Shown here piece after piece: positions 26,767 to 35,108 of a stretch of 64,000 bases of DNA. The stretch covers positions 1 to 64,000 of the forward strand of contig NZ_LLWE01000032.1 of assembly GCF_001562055.1 (NCBI RefSeq), read 5' to 3'. A model generated the notes under the pieces. The model saw only the letters and a program-made list of their open reading frames with translations. It did no database searches and was not told where the DNA came from. The position numbers and the translations under genes were made by a program. Numbering within the stretch: position 1 is the first letter of the stretch; every line of letters starts with the position of its first letter. This stretch comes from Polycladidibacter stylochi. GTDB taxonomy: Bacteria; Pseudomonadota; Alphaproteobacteria; Rhizobiales; Stappiaceae.

Positions 26767-28056
26767 ATGTCTCTTGAAATTGTTCTAGTACTGTTCTGTG
26801 GCATGGTCCTTGTGGGGGTACCAATCGGCTTTGCTATGGTTTCTATTTCGGCTGGCTACTTCCTTATGGGACCGATACCGACTTTTATTAACTTGATACC
26901 ACAAAAGTTGTTCGAGGGTATCGATGTTATCGTGCTCACGGCAATTCCATTCTTTTTATTAGCTGGAGAGCTGATGAACAGATCAGGTATGGCTAAGCGA
27001 TTAATGCACTTCGCCAATCTAATTGTCGGGCGTGTGCGTGGCGGCTTTGCCTATGTCAACGTTTTAGCTAGTTTGCTGTTTTCGGGCTTAACTGGTGTGG
27101 CAGTTGGTGACATTGCTGCATTGGGTAAAGTTGAAATCAAAGCAATGGAGCAAGCCGGTTATCCGCGTGCTTTTGCTGCTGCAGTAACAGCCTCTTCATC
27201 ACTTGTAGGCACCATCATCCCTCCAAGCGGGTTGATTATCCTTTATTGTGCCATCATGAACGTCTCGGTCGGGGCAATGTTCCTTGCAGCATTAATACCC
27301 GGTGTCCTAATGGCAGTTGCTGATATGATTGTTATTGGCATTCAGGCAAAAAAACGTGGCTTTCCCAAATCTGAAGTAAAAAGAACCCTGCCTGAAATCG
27401 TTACGGGTACAAAAGACGCTTCACTCGCTCTGTTCATGCCGTTTTTGCTAATTGGCGGTATTGTTGGCGGCATCATGACACCAACAGAAGCTGCTGCGGT
27501 ATCTGTGCTTTACGCACTGGGAATCAGTTTATTCGTTTACCGTGCACTTTCTTTGAAAGAGATATACCGAATACTGGTCTCTTCCTCCTATGATGCCGCG
27601 CGCTTGTTGTTCATGATCGGTGCCGCGTTGACCATGACATGGATTTTCGCACTTGAAGACCTTGCAGGCCAAGTAAGCATGCTGTTTTCCCATGTGGAAA
27701 GCTCGCCCTTACTGACAATTCTCATGATCAATGCTGTTTTCCTTATTCTCGGCATGTTCATGGACTCATCAATTGCACTGATCCTGTTTGCACCAGTGGT
27801 AGCGCCCGTTGCTTACGGTGTTGGTGTAAGCCCGACACAACTTGGTATCATGCTGATCATTAATGTTGTTGTTGGTCTGGCTACGCCACCAATCGGCAAT
27901 GTCTTGTTTGCAATATGTGGTGTTGTGCAACTGCGCTTTAGCGATTTGGTTCGCGAGCTTTTCCCATTCATCGCAATCAAGTTTGTTTTGTTGTTGCTGA
28001 TCGGAATGATCCCTTTCCTAACAACCGCAATACCAAGCTACTTCGGTTTCAGTTAA
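26767..28056 (+). CDS. TRAP transporter large permease DctM
   Basis: 429 residues with about twelve hydrophobic segments. Family blocks are VPIGFAMVSISAGYFLMG, AIPFFLLAGELMNRSGMAKR, SGLTGVAVGDIAALG, ASSSLVGTIIPPSGLIILY and VVVGLATPPIGNVLFAICG. It is the translocating subunit. Gene order DctQ, DctM, dehydratase implies the imported substrate is the sugar acid handled by the dehydratase or a precursor. The DctP partner must be encoded elsewhere. Confidence 0.93.
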   Translation: MSLEIVLVLFCGMVLVGVPIGFAMVSISAGYFLMGPIPTFINLIPQKLFEGIDVIVLTAIPFFLLAGELMNRSGMAKRLMHFANLIVGRVRGGFAYVNVLASLLFSGLTGVAVGDIAALGKVEIKAMEQAGYPRAFAAAVTASSSLVGTIIPPSGLIILYCAIMNVSVGAMFLAALIPGVLMAVADMIVIGIQAKKRGFPKSEVKRTLPEIVTGTKDASLALFMPFLLIGGIVGGIMTPTEAAAVSVLYALGISLFVYRALSLKEIYRILVSSSYDAARLLFMIGAALTMTWIFALEDLAGQVSMLFSHVESSPLLTILMINAVFLILGMFMDSSIALILFAPVVAPVAYGVGVSPTQLGIMLIINVVVGLATPPIGNVLFAICGVVQLRFSDLVRELFPFIAIKFVLLLLIGMIPFLTTAIPSYFGFS

Positions 28057-28083
28057 TCGCATCCAATTAAAAAAGGTAAGAAA

Positions 28084-29298
28084 ATGAAGATCGTATCCGC
28101 TGAAATATCCATCCTCGACTTACAATTTTCACAGGAGTTTGCCGAAACTCAGGGCTCTTGGCATCCCGTTCTCTTAAAATTGGTCACCGACGAAGGATTG
28201 GTAGGTCTTGGGGAAGCTGGCTTGGCATATGGCGTTGGCCATAATGGCGCTGTCGGAATGCTAAAAGACTTTGTCGAAACATTTATCATCGGGGCAAATC
28301 CATTTGATCGCGAAGTCATCTGGAATAAAATGCAACGATTTTCTTTCTGGGGGGGCTCTTGTGGACCTGTTGTAAACGCTTGTATGAGCGCTATTGATAT
28401 AGCCCTTTGGGATATCGCTGGTAAGGCACTTAACCAGCCAATCTGGCAAATGCTTGGTGGCCGCGTACAAGATGAGCTTCGTTGCTATGCCAGCCAATTA
28501 CAGTTTGGTTGGGATAAAGAAGGCGTAACATGGTACAACCTTAAAGATCCTGAGGAATACGCCAATGCTGCTATTGCAGCCATCAATGATGGTTACACAG
28601 CGGTGAAAGTCGATCCAATCATGATCGATGAACAAGGCACGATTGAAAACCCAAACAAGCTCAAAGGCGCTCTCGATAAGAAAATCGTCAACCGTGCAGT
28701 TACACGTGTTGCAGCTATTCGTGAAGCTGTTGGTCCTGATACGGACATTATTCTTGAGCTACACTCGCTAACATCTTTGACCGGTGGCCAAAAGCTGGCC
28801 GAAGCATGTGCGCAGTTCGATCTGTTCATGGTTGAAGAGGCTGTCAACTATAACTCCTCCGGCCCTGCAGAAACTTTGAAAAAACGTATGCCAACGACAC
28901 CAATGGCCGGTGGCGAAAGGGTGTTCACACGCTGGCAGTACAAAACATACCTGGAAACCGCTTGTTTTGACATGATCCAGCCAGACTTCTGTCTTGCCGG
29001 CGGTATTACTGAGGGCAAAAAAATCTGCGACATGGCGCATACTTATGAAGTTGGTGTGCAAGGGCATGTTTGCGGTTCACCAATATCTGCAGCTGCAGCA
29101 ATTCACGTTTCAACGGCCATCCCGAATTTTGAAATCTACGAACACCACACCAACGCCAATACCCGCGCTAACAGGAATATTTGCATACAAGACCAGCAGC
29201 CAGAAAACGGCCTGCTCGTTGCAACAGATGCACCTGGTCTTGGCATTGACCTCAACGACGAATTCGTAGCGAAAAACGGACAAACAATCAGGGTTTAA
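28084..29298 (+). CDS. Enolase-superfamily acid-sugar dehydratase (mandelate racemase/mannonate dehydratase-like)
   Basis: 404 residues. A capping domain (1-130) with ALWDIAGKALNQPIWQMLGG precedes a TIM barrel. By eye the metal ligands are Glu225 in ILELHS, Glu251 in MVEEAVN and Glu278 in AGGERV. Lys175 is in TAVKVDP. Asp301 in IQPDFCLAGG and His328 in QGHVCG resemble the Asp-His dyad of mandelate racemase. The E-x-H at 225-227 recalls the D-x-H of mannonate/gluconate dehydratases. It likely removes water from a sugar acid to give a 2-keto-3-deoxy acid. The substrate is unknown. Confidence 0.87.
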   Translation: MKIVSAEISILDLQFSQEFAETQGSWHPVLLKLVTDEGLVGLGEAGLAYGVGHNGAVGMLKDFVETFIIGANPFDREVIWNKMQRFSFWGGSCGPVVNACMSAIDIALWDIAGKALNQPIWQMLGGRVQDELRCYASQLQFGWDKEGVTWYNLKDPEEYANAAIAAINDGYTAVKVDPIMIDEQGTIENPNKLKGALDKKIVNRAVTRVAAIREAVGPDTDIILELHSLTSLTGGQKLAEACAQFDLFMVEEAVNYNSSGPAETLKKRMPTTPMAGGERVFTRWQYKTYLETACFDMIQPDFCLAGGITEGKKICDMAHTYEVGVQGHVCGSPISAAAAIHVSTAIPNFEIYEHHTNANTRANRNICIQDQQPENGLLVATDAPGLGIDLNDEFVAKNGQTIRV

Positions 29299-29305
29299 GC
29301 GAACA

Positions 29306-30124
29306 ATGAGCCTTTCTAATACCATAAACGAAAGCTTTCGACTTGTCGCGCAGCTTCAGGTGACAGACCTTTCGAAAGCTGCCTGGACATTAACAGACCG
29401 ATTTGGCTTCAAATCTGAATCTGGTTACGAAGATGTACGCAACATACCTGAGGATACTCGTACCCTCCGAATGCGCCGCCTTAACCAGGTCATTGAACTG
29501 TCGAAAACCGATCAAGCAATATCTCAGGGAAATAGTACATTTGACCACCTTTCTCTGAAAACCAACAATGTTGATGCTGCTGTGATGGCATTTCGGGCAA
29601 AATGGGCAAAGCTTGACCCAATGAACACGCCAGATGGTGCTGTAGACTTGCCAACATTCTGGAGCCAAGGTGTACGCATTGCATTCATTCTCGGGCCAGA
29701 AGATGCCCGCTTTGAATTATGTGAAAACCTTGCACCCAAAGAAGACCCCTGTTCTTTGCAATTTGTAAACCTTGGTGGACACGACCACTTTGGTGTGCGC
29801 TGCCGTGACGTTGAAGAAGCCGCGCAATTCTATGCACAATTCGGCTTTGAAACCGCTCATGAAACGGAAATCCAAACACCTGACGGCGCAATTGAAATTC
29901 GTTTTGTCCGTTGCGGGAATTATTTGCTGGAGATTGCATCAACACCGGAAACACGTGCCAAATCACACGCGTTTTCTACCCACCCGGCGTGGTCAAAAAT
30001 CATTATCGAAACGAACGATCCCGGAGCCAAATCGCAAGAGTACAAAGGCCCTAATGGCGAACGCGTTGAGGTGCGTGCCTCTATCCCAAGTGCAGCCTTT
30101 AAATTTGATAGGGAGTTAGCATAA
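29306..30124 (+). CDS. VOC (glyoxalase/dioxygenase superfamily) protein, four modules
   Basis: 272 residues made of four beta-alpha-beta3 modules forming two vicinal-oxygen-chelate domains. Candidate metal ligands are His in FDHLSLKT with Glu in RFELCEN, and His in DHFGVRC with Glu in YLLEIAST. The superfamily includes extradiol dioxygenases, HPPD-like enzymes, isomerases and epimerases. In a sugar-acid operon an isomerase or epimerase is possible, but no function can be assigned. Its TAA overlaps the next ATG by one base. Confidence 0.8.
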   Translation: MSLSNTINESFRLVAQLQVTDLSKAAWTLTDRFGFKSESGYEDVRNIPEDTRTLRMRRLNQVIELSKTDQAISQGNSTFDHLSLKTNNVDAAVMAFRAKWAKLDPMNTPDGAVDLPTFWSQGVRIAFILGPEDARFELCENLAPKEDPCSLQFVNLGGHDHFGVRCRDVEEAAQFYAQFGFETAHETEIQTPDGAIEIRFVRCGNYLLEIASTPETRAKSHAFSTHPAWSKIIIETNDPGAKSQEYKGPNGERVEVRASIPSAAFKFDRELA

Positions 30125-30849
30125 TGATTGGAAGCTATGTAACTGACCCGCGCGTTCAAGCCTTTGCCAGCATTTTCCATTTTGGTGTTCTTGGTGAAGA
30201 AAAAAGACTGGAAGATGTCCTTGTTGAAGCACGTAGACTGCGCAAATCAGGGCTGAATATTGAAGCCTTCGATTGTGAAGCATGCATGGTAGAAGCCGTT
30301 CGAGACACATTGGGTGGCTATGCAAAAATACATGTTCCGATTGGCTACCCTGCTGGTAATGCGCTGGTTAAACAAAAGCTTGTTCAACTTGAACAGCTTT
30401 TAAAACTAGAAATCGATGATAGCTGTTACTGTCTTGACTATTCAAATCTGATTGATGGCAATTGGGATGCGGTCACAGCTGAAACCCGCAAAGTCATGGA
30501 TATCTGCGAAGGGCGACTGCCAATAGCTATGGTTATTCAAGCGACACTACTTGATGACCGCCAAATTGTTGCTGCATGCGAGGCAATTTTGGCAGGCGGA
30601 GCAAACCGCGTGAAAATGAATACCGGCTATGGCTGGGGCACATCAGCAGAAGACGTTGACTTGGTGCACCGCCATTTTAACAGCCGTATAGATATTCACC
30701 CCTCAGGGAATGTACGCAATCTGGCACAAGTCGAACATTTTCTGTCGCGCGGTATTGGCATAGTCCATTCTGCTTCGGTCTTCGAGATCATTGAAGCCTA
30801 CGCACAACGCCTGGGCCTTATCACTGACGAAAAGGGAGCGGTCTCATGA
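30124..30849 (+). CDS. DeoC/FbaB-type class I aldolase with Schiff-base lysine
   Basis: 241 residues, TIM-barrel aldolase related to deoxyribose-phosphate aldolase. Lys164 in NRVKMNTGYGWGTS matches the DERA Schiff-base Lys167 block VKTSTGFG. By eye, the two other DERA catalytic residues are replaced: Asp102 aligns with Cys101 and Lys201 with His192 (IDIHPSGNVRN). This points to a different substrate or mechanism from DERA. It overlaps the next gene, a related protein, by ATGA. It may cleave a phosphorylated sugar made by the kinase downstream. Confidence 0.83.
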   Translation: MIGSYVTDPRVQAFASIFHFGVLGEEKRLEDVLVEARRLRKSGLNIEAFDCEACMVEAVRDTLGGYAKIHVPIGYPAGNALVKQKLVQLEQLLKLEIDDSCYCLDYSNLIDGNWDAVTAETRKVMDICEGRLPIAMVIQATLLDDRQIVAACEAILAGGANRVKMNTGYGWGTSAEDVDLVHRHFNSRIDIHPSGNVRNLAQVEHFLSRGIGIVHSASVFEIIEAYAQRLGLITDEKGAVS

Positions 30850-31502
30850 TTTCACCTAATAAAATCATCGCTGCCAGCTTACACTTAGAACCCAATACAG
30901 CTGCCATTGTACGCGATGTTCATCGAGCCGAAAAACTGGGCTTAAAACAGCTATTGCTGAACGAGAACATGGTTCAGCTTGCAATGGATGAGGTTAAGAG
31001 AGCCGACTTTTCTTTGTCTGTCAGCGGCATTGTTGGCTACCCCATAGGACAGTGGGGCTGGTCTGCCAAAAAGGTAGCCGTTGAGGAGCTTGCAAAGATA
31101 CAAAACGGTCCTGCCTGTATCATGCACGCAGTTGGTCCCTGGTTAGATGAAACACCAGCTTCAGCCGAAGAGTTTGACGCACTCGCTTCCTTGACCGAAG
31201 AAGTATGGCTACTGACTTCATTAGCTGCAATTCCCGCAGAACGGGTTGAAAAGCTTGCCAACGATATTGCCCGTGCAGGCACAAAACTGCTCATTCTATC
31301 AAATGGTGTGGCTGCCTCTGGCTTACCATTACCTGACGAGAAACAGATCGCGTTAGTTAAAAAATACGCTAATGGCCGCTTTGAAATAGCAGCTATGGCC
31401 CCACCAGGCACACCAGCCACCGAAATTAACAACTGGCTACATGCGGGCGCAGATAAAGTTGTTTGCTCGGACTTTTGGTCATTGACATGTGAAGAGGAGT
31501 AA
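30846..31502 (+). CDS. DeoC-like protein lacking the Schiff-base lysine
   Basis: 218 residues, weakly similar to its upstream neighbour: same barrel order, with GIVGYPIGQWG aligning to IGYPAG and LLILSNGVAASG aligning to the VKxSTG block. The lysine position is Ile150 here, so it cannot form the usual imine at that place. Conserved WSAKKVAVEE (Lys75, Lys76) follows the glycine turn. It could be a non-catalytic partner subunit of the upstream aldolase, or an aldolase/isomerase using another residue. The four-base overlap argues for a fixed-ratio partnership. Confidence 0.7.
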   Translation: MISPNKIIAASLHLEPNTAAIVRDVHRAEKLGLKQLLLNENMVQLAMDEVKRADFSLSVSGIVGYPIGQWGWSAKKVAVEELAKIQNGPACIMHAVGPWLDETPASAEEFDALASLTEEVWLLTSLAAIPAERVEKLANDIARAGTKLLILSNGVAASGLPLPDEKQIALVKKYANGRFEIAAMAPPGTPATEINNWLHAGADKVVCSDFWSLTCEEE

Positions 31503-31506
31503 AGCC

Positions 31507-33024
31507 GTGGGCGAAGTTTTAATTGGTATTGATATTGGTACCACAGGTGTAAAAGTCGCTATGTTTGATACGGCAGGTGAGCTGGTTGCCTCTTCTTATC
31601 AGCCTCACGACACAAGCTATCCAGCGCCGGATCATGTAGAACAGCGTCCTCAAGACTGGATTGACGGCACTTTAGAGGGCCTGCGCAAAGTCTTGGCTCA
31701 AAGTGCTATCGACCCCAAATGTGTGGCAGGTATTTCTTTTTCGGGCCAGATGATGGGGCAAATCCCCATTGATTGTAACGGCAACCTTTTGGAAGAAAGT
31801 GTGCCTATTTGGGCAGACCAACGGGCAAAGGCTGAAGCCGCCCGTTTTCTGGAAGACTTTGGCGGCCATGAGGCCTATTACGATATTACCTACCAGGGGC
31901 ACCCAGTGCATATGACATCCATTTTTCGGATGATGTGGTATGCCAAAAACAAACCAGAGGTTTTTGCCAGGGCCGTTAAGTGGCTACACGCTAAAGAGTA
32001 TGTACTTTATTTCCTCACAGGTGCAATGGCCACCGAACCAACGGACCAATGTCTTGGCGGGGCCTTTGACCTTAAAGCAGGTAAGCACAGCGCACAAATT
32101 CTAAGTTGTGCCAACCTATCGGCCGATTTATTTCCCGATATGGTAGAAAGCACAGATGTTGCAGGAAAAATATCGCCAAAAATTGCCGAATTAACCGGCT
32201 TGCAAGCAGGTACTCCTGTTTCAGTTGGTGCTGGTGATGGCCCTTGCGCTGCAGCCGGTTCTGCCGCCATAGCTGAGGGCGATGCTTATTTCTATCTCGG
32301 TTCAGCCCTTTGGGGCGGTACAATTGAATCACAACCCTTTGGGGACTTCTCCTCAAGAATGATTTGTTATCGCCACCTCATCCCGGGCCTATACCACAGC
32401 CAGTATGTTAGTTTTACAGGTGCCATAGGTCAGCAATGGTTCGTTGAAAATTCCTACAGTGAGCTCGAAGGTGCCGACGCCTACGAGCGGGCACTTGCTG
32501 AAGTCGCGGCTATTGGTGATGAAGCCACTCCTATGTTTCTACCATTCTTGAGACCCGGGGGAGCGCCCCACCAACACGGCAATGCTTCCGGTGTGTTTTA
32601 TGGCTTGAGAAACGAACACAAACGTGCACATTTATACAAATCTGTTGTCATGGGCATCGCTCATTCATTGCAGGTATTGTACGATGACGTAACTCGAGTT
32701 ACCGGCAGAAAAATAGATGAATTGACCATTATTGGCGGTGGCGCACGCAATCCGCTATTGATGCAGTCAGTTTCAAGTGGCCTGGGTATTCCGGTTCAAT
32801 TGTTGGCGGACCAAGAAGCAAACTGCCTGGCCGCAGCTCTTTGTGCCGGTGTTGGTGTAGGCATTTGGCCAAACGCAAGCGCTGCAAAGGAAAGTGGCAT
32901 ATTCCAGCGTACCGCTCGTTACCAACCAGACCCCGCGAAAAAAGAAGAATTGGCACTTGCACAAGCCAAGTTCCGCACTTCTATCGAAATCGCCAAGCAA
33001 CTTTGGAGCCTTGAGCCAAATTGA
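31507..33024 (+). CDS. FGGY family carbohydrate kinase (xylulokinase-like)
   Basis: 505 residues. The N-terminal phosphate loop IGIDIGTTGVKVAMFD, ISFSGQMMGQIPID and WADQRAKAEA, and the C-terminal TIIGGGARNPLLMQ are FGGY hallmarks, closest to xylulokinase. It phosphorylates a ketose or polyol with ATP. GTG 31507 is preferred because GAGGAG is eight bases upstream; an upstream GTG at 31489 would sit inside the previous gene and over the ribosome site. It closes the TRAP operon, followed by a terminator. The phosphorylated product is a candidate inducer for the RpiR regulator. Confidence 0.9.
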   Translation: MGEVLIGIDIGTTGVKVAMFDTAGELVASSYQPHDTSYPAPDHVEQRPQDWIDGTLEGLRKVLAQSAIDPKCVAGISFSGQMMGQIPIDCNGNLLEESVPIWADQRAKAEAARFLEDFGGHEAYYDITYQGHPVHMTSIFRMMWYAKNKPEVFARAVKWLHAKEYVLYFLTGAMATEPTDQCLGGAFDLKAGKHSAQILSCANLSADLFPDMVESTDVAGKISPKIAELTGLQAGTPVSVGAGDGPCAAAGSAAIAEGDAYFYLGSALWGGTIESQPFGDFSSRMICYRHLIPGLYHSQYVSFTGAIGQQWFVENSYSELEGADAYERALAEVAAIGDEATPMFLPFLRPGGAPHQHGNASGVFYGLRNEHKRAHLYKSVVMGIAHSLQVLYDDVTRVTGRKIDELTIIGGGARNPLLMQSVSSGLGIPVQLLADQEANCLAAALCAGVGVGIWPNASAAKESGIFQRTARYQPDPAKKEELALAQAKFRTSIEIAKQLWSLEPN

Positions 33025-33137
33025 GCGATATTGGCTCAACTAGGCACCTCACTTAACTCATGACCCCTGCCAGATTTGGAGGATTGAGAGGCTTCGATTG
33101 AGCCACAAGTAGTGGTTTAGCTAGCCTTTGAAGCGTG

Positions 33138-33180
33138 GAGCAATTACCCTTAAAGATTCTGGGTAATTGCTCGCTATTTT
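33138..33180 (+). terminator. Terminator after the FGGY kinase
   Basis: GAGCAATTACCC (33138-33149), an 11-nt loop and the exact reverse complement (33161-33172), followed by GCTATTTT. It ends the TRAP-dehydratase-kinase operon 110 bases past the kinase stop. Confidence 0.85.
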
Positions 33181-33257
33181 AATAATTTTCAGCAAAACTC
33201 AAGACTGAAGATGTTAAGTTTTTGTTGCCTGTTTCAAGCATTTTTTTAAGGAAGAGA

Positions 33258-33671
33258 ATGTACATCGCGACAATTCATAAAGATGAAGATACAGCCTACA
33301 GCGTCGGCTTTCCTGATGTAATGGGCTGCATATCCTATGGAGATAACTACGAAGAAGCGCAGGCAAATGCGGCCGAAGCGCTCTCACTGCATCTCAATGC
33401 GATGCTTGAACATGGCGAACCGTTGCCGGTACCAAGAGCGCTTGATGAATTACAAGTGGCAGCAAAAACGGATGAAGTAATTGCCGGATTGCTTGAAGGT
33501 GCCGTGTGTGTTGGCATCCCTTATTTGGCTGATCTCGCCAAAACAACGCGGATAGAGATAGAGGTGGATGCTGGCCTGCTGGCAGCCGTTGATAGCTATG
33601 CACAAAGCTATAACATCTCTCGCGCCGCTTTATTCTCAAGTGCGGTAAGGGAAAAGATTTCTTTTGTTTAA
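33258..33671 (+). CDS. HicB-like antitoxin family protein, no HicA neighbour
   Basis: 137 residues. The N-terminal partial RNase H fold shows MYIATIHKDEDTAYSVGFPD then GCISYGDNYEEAQANAAEAL, which is typical of HicB. The C-terminal part (EIEVDAGLLAAVDSYAQSYN then ISRAALFSSAVREK) is a ribbon-helix-helix DNA-binding domain. AAGGAAGAG precedes ATG 33258. HicB normally neutralises the HicA RNase encoded next to it, but no HicA-like frame is seen on either side. It may be a solitary regulator or a relic. Confidence 0.85.
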   Translation: MYIATIHKDEDTAYSVGFPDVMGCISYGDNYEEAQANAAEALSLHLNAMLEHGEPLPVPRALDELQVAAKTDEVIAGLLEGAVCVGIPYLADLAKTTRIEIEVDAGLLAAVDSYAQSYNISRAALFSSAVREKISFV

Positions 33672-33983
33672 TGTAAAGTCGACATTATTCGAAAAATAAA
33701 TACCTGCTTTTGGGTATGAATACGCATTAAAATAAAAGGCTAATACAGTTCGAAATCCTCCATGAAATTGCAAGCTGCTTTAGTTCTTTTACGAAACGAC
33801 ACCCAAACCCAATAAGCCCAAACCCACCCAACAAAAAGGCCCCCCAAGTACTGGAGGGCCTTTTGTTTTTGGCAAGTGCCTATTGCGTTTGTTTATACTC
33901 ATGCTCTAGGCTCAAGCTTTAATTTGCAGCGCATTCTTGTCGTTTGGTTTTATCCAACCAAACAGAACAGGCTCTAGCAAAAC
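33672..33983. other. Intergenic region between hicB and napC
   Basis: 312 bases with no convincing gene and no HicA-like frame. It holds the bidirectional terminator listed separately. The rest is AT-rich with no further structure that I could see. Confidence 0.6.
33834..33870. terminator. Bidirectional terminator between hicB and nap operon
   Basis: AAAAGGCCCCCC, a short AAGTACT loop, then GGAGGGCCTTTT and TTTTGTTTTT on the plus strand. One C/A mismatch interrupts the stem. The upstream A-run gives T residues on the minus strand, so it can also end the nap transcript. Confidence 0.85.
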
Positions 33984-34637
33984 CTACTGCTTATTGTGGT
34001 AAACATCAGTAATGCGGGTTTTGTACTCTTTGTAGGCATTGGCTGGCAGCGAGTGAGCAATACCCTGGTGACAGTCAATACAGGTTTTACCTTCCTTAAA
34101 GCCTTTAGAGTGCTCTTTAGCAGCACGTGTACCTTGAACCACGAAATCCATAGATTGCATATCGTGACAGTTGCGGCACTCGCGGCTATTGGTGGTTTTC
34201 ATCGCCTTCCAAACGTTGGTTGCCAACTGCAAACGCTTGGCCTCGAATTTCTCCGGCGTATCGATACTACCCAATACTTTATGCAGAACTTCGTTGGATG
34301 CCTGAATTTTACGCAGCATTTTATGGCCCCATTCTTTGGGGACATGGCAATCGGAACACACAGCGCGCACACCACTGGCATTATTGTAGTGTACAGTTTC
34401 CTTGTATTCTTGATAAACGTTTTCACGCATTTCGTGGCAGCCAATACAAAACTCTTCAGTATTGGTCATTTCCATGGTCCAGTTAAACCCGCCCCAGAAA
34501 ATAATACCGGCAATAATACCGCCGCCCACCAGAAAGCCAAAAGAAAGTGTGGCACTGGGCTTGCGTAGAAAACGCCAGCAACGCTGAATAATGTTGCCCT
34601 TTTTAGCCGTTTCTGGCTTCTCGTTCTTTGTGTTCAT
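33984..34637 (-). CDS. napC: Tetraheme quinol dehydrogenase NapC
   Basis: 217 residues. One N-terminal membrane anchor (about 28-52) is followed by a periplasmic domain with four heme-binding motifs CIGCH, CSDCH, CRNCH and CIDCH. NapC oxidises menaquinol or ubiquinol and passes electrons to NapB and NapA. Its length equals typical NapC. It is last in napFDAGHBC and is followed by the shared terminator. Confidence 0.95.
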   Translation of the reverse strand: MNTKNEKPETAKKGNIIQRCWRFLRKPSATLSFGFLVGGGIIAGIIFWGGFNWTMEMTNTEEFCIGCHEMRENVYQEYKETVHYNNASGVRAVCSDCHVPKEWGHKMLRKIQASNEVLHKVLGSIDTPEKFEAKRLQLATNVWKAMKTTNSRECRNCHDMQSMDFVVQGTRAAKEHSKGFKEGKTCIDCHQGIAHSLPANAYKEYKTRITDVYHNKQ

Positions 34638-34664
34638 AGGGGTTTCCTCTCCTCTGCTTGCCCG

Positions 34665-35108
34665 CTAGCGTTCGCTGGAGGATTTGAACTCGTTTTCTAC
34701 CAGTGGTTCGGCATTCACCTGTGGCACATGGCACTGGGTACAGAACCAGCGGTTGCCCGCAACCGCATCTGTTTGCTTGCCATCCCTATCGGTGTAGTGC
34801 GTCATAGAAAGCGTGGGGGCATTATGATCGCCCGCATTAGACCAATCATGACAATTCAGGCACTGGTTCACTTTCAAATCAATTTGGTATGGTGCCACCT
34901 TGTGGGGGACAAGTGGTGGCTGCTGCCGATAAGCACGTTGCATGCGCTCGTTTTTAGGGCGCGCAGTTGGCTCCATAACCACTGGTTCGTCTACTTGTAC
35001 ACCGCGCAGGGACTGTACTTCATCGGCGCCGGCACTAAGGGCTGTTAAGCCGGAAATTGCCATAACCGCCATAATGGTGATCGCCTTCCAAGGCACTCCC
35101 GTTTTCAT
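34665..35108 (-). CDS. napB: Diheme cytochrome NapB, small subunit of periplasmic nitrate reductase
   Basis: 147 residues. The signal peptide (about 1-28, ending ALSAGADE) is followed by two heme sites, CLNCHDW and CTQCHVP. NapB carries electrons from NapC to the molybdenum subunit NapA in the periplasm. It overlaps napH by four bases. Confidence 0.95.
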   Translation of the reverse strand: MKTGVPWKAITIMAVMAISGLTALSAGADEVQSLRGVQVDEPVVMEPTARPKNERMQRAYRQQPPLVPHKVAPYQIDLKVNQCLNCHDWSNAGDHNAPTLSMTHYTDRDGKQTDAVAGNRWFCTQCHVPQVNAEPLVENEFKSSSER

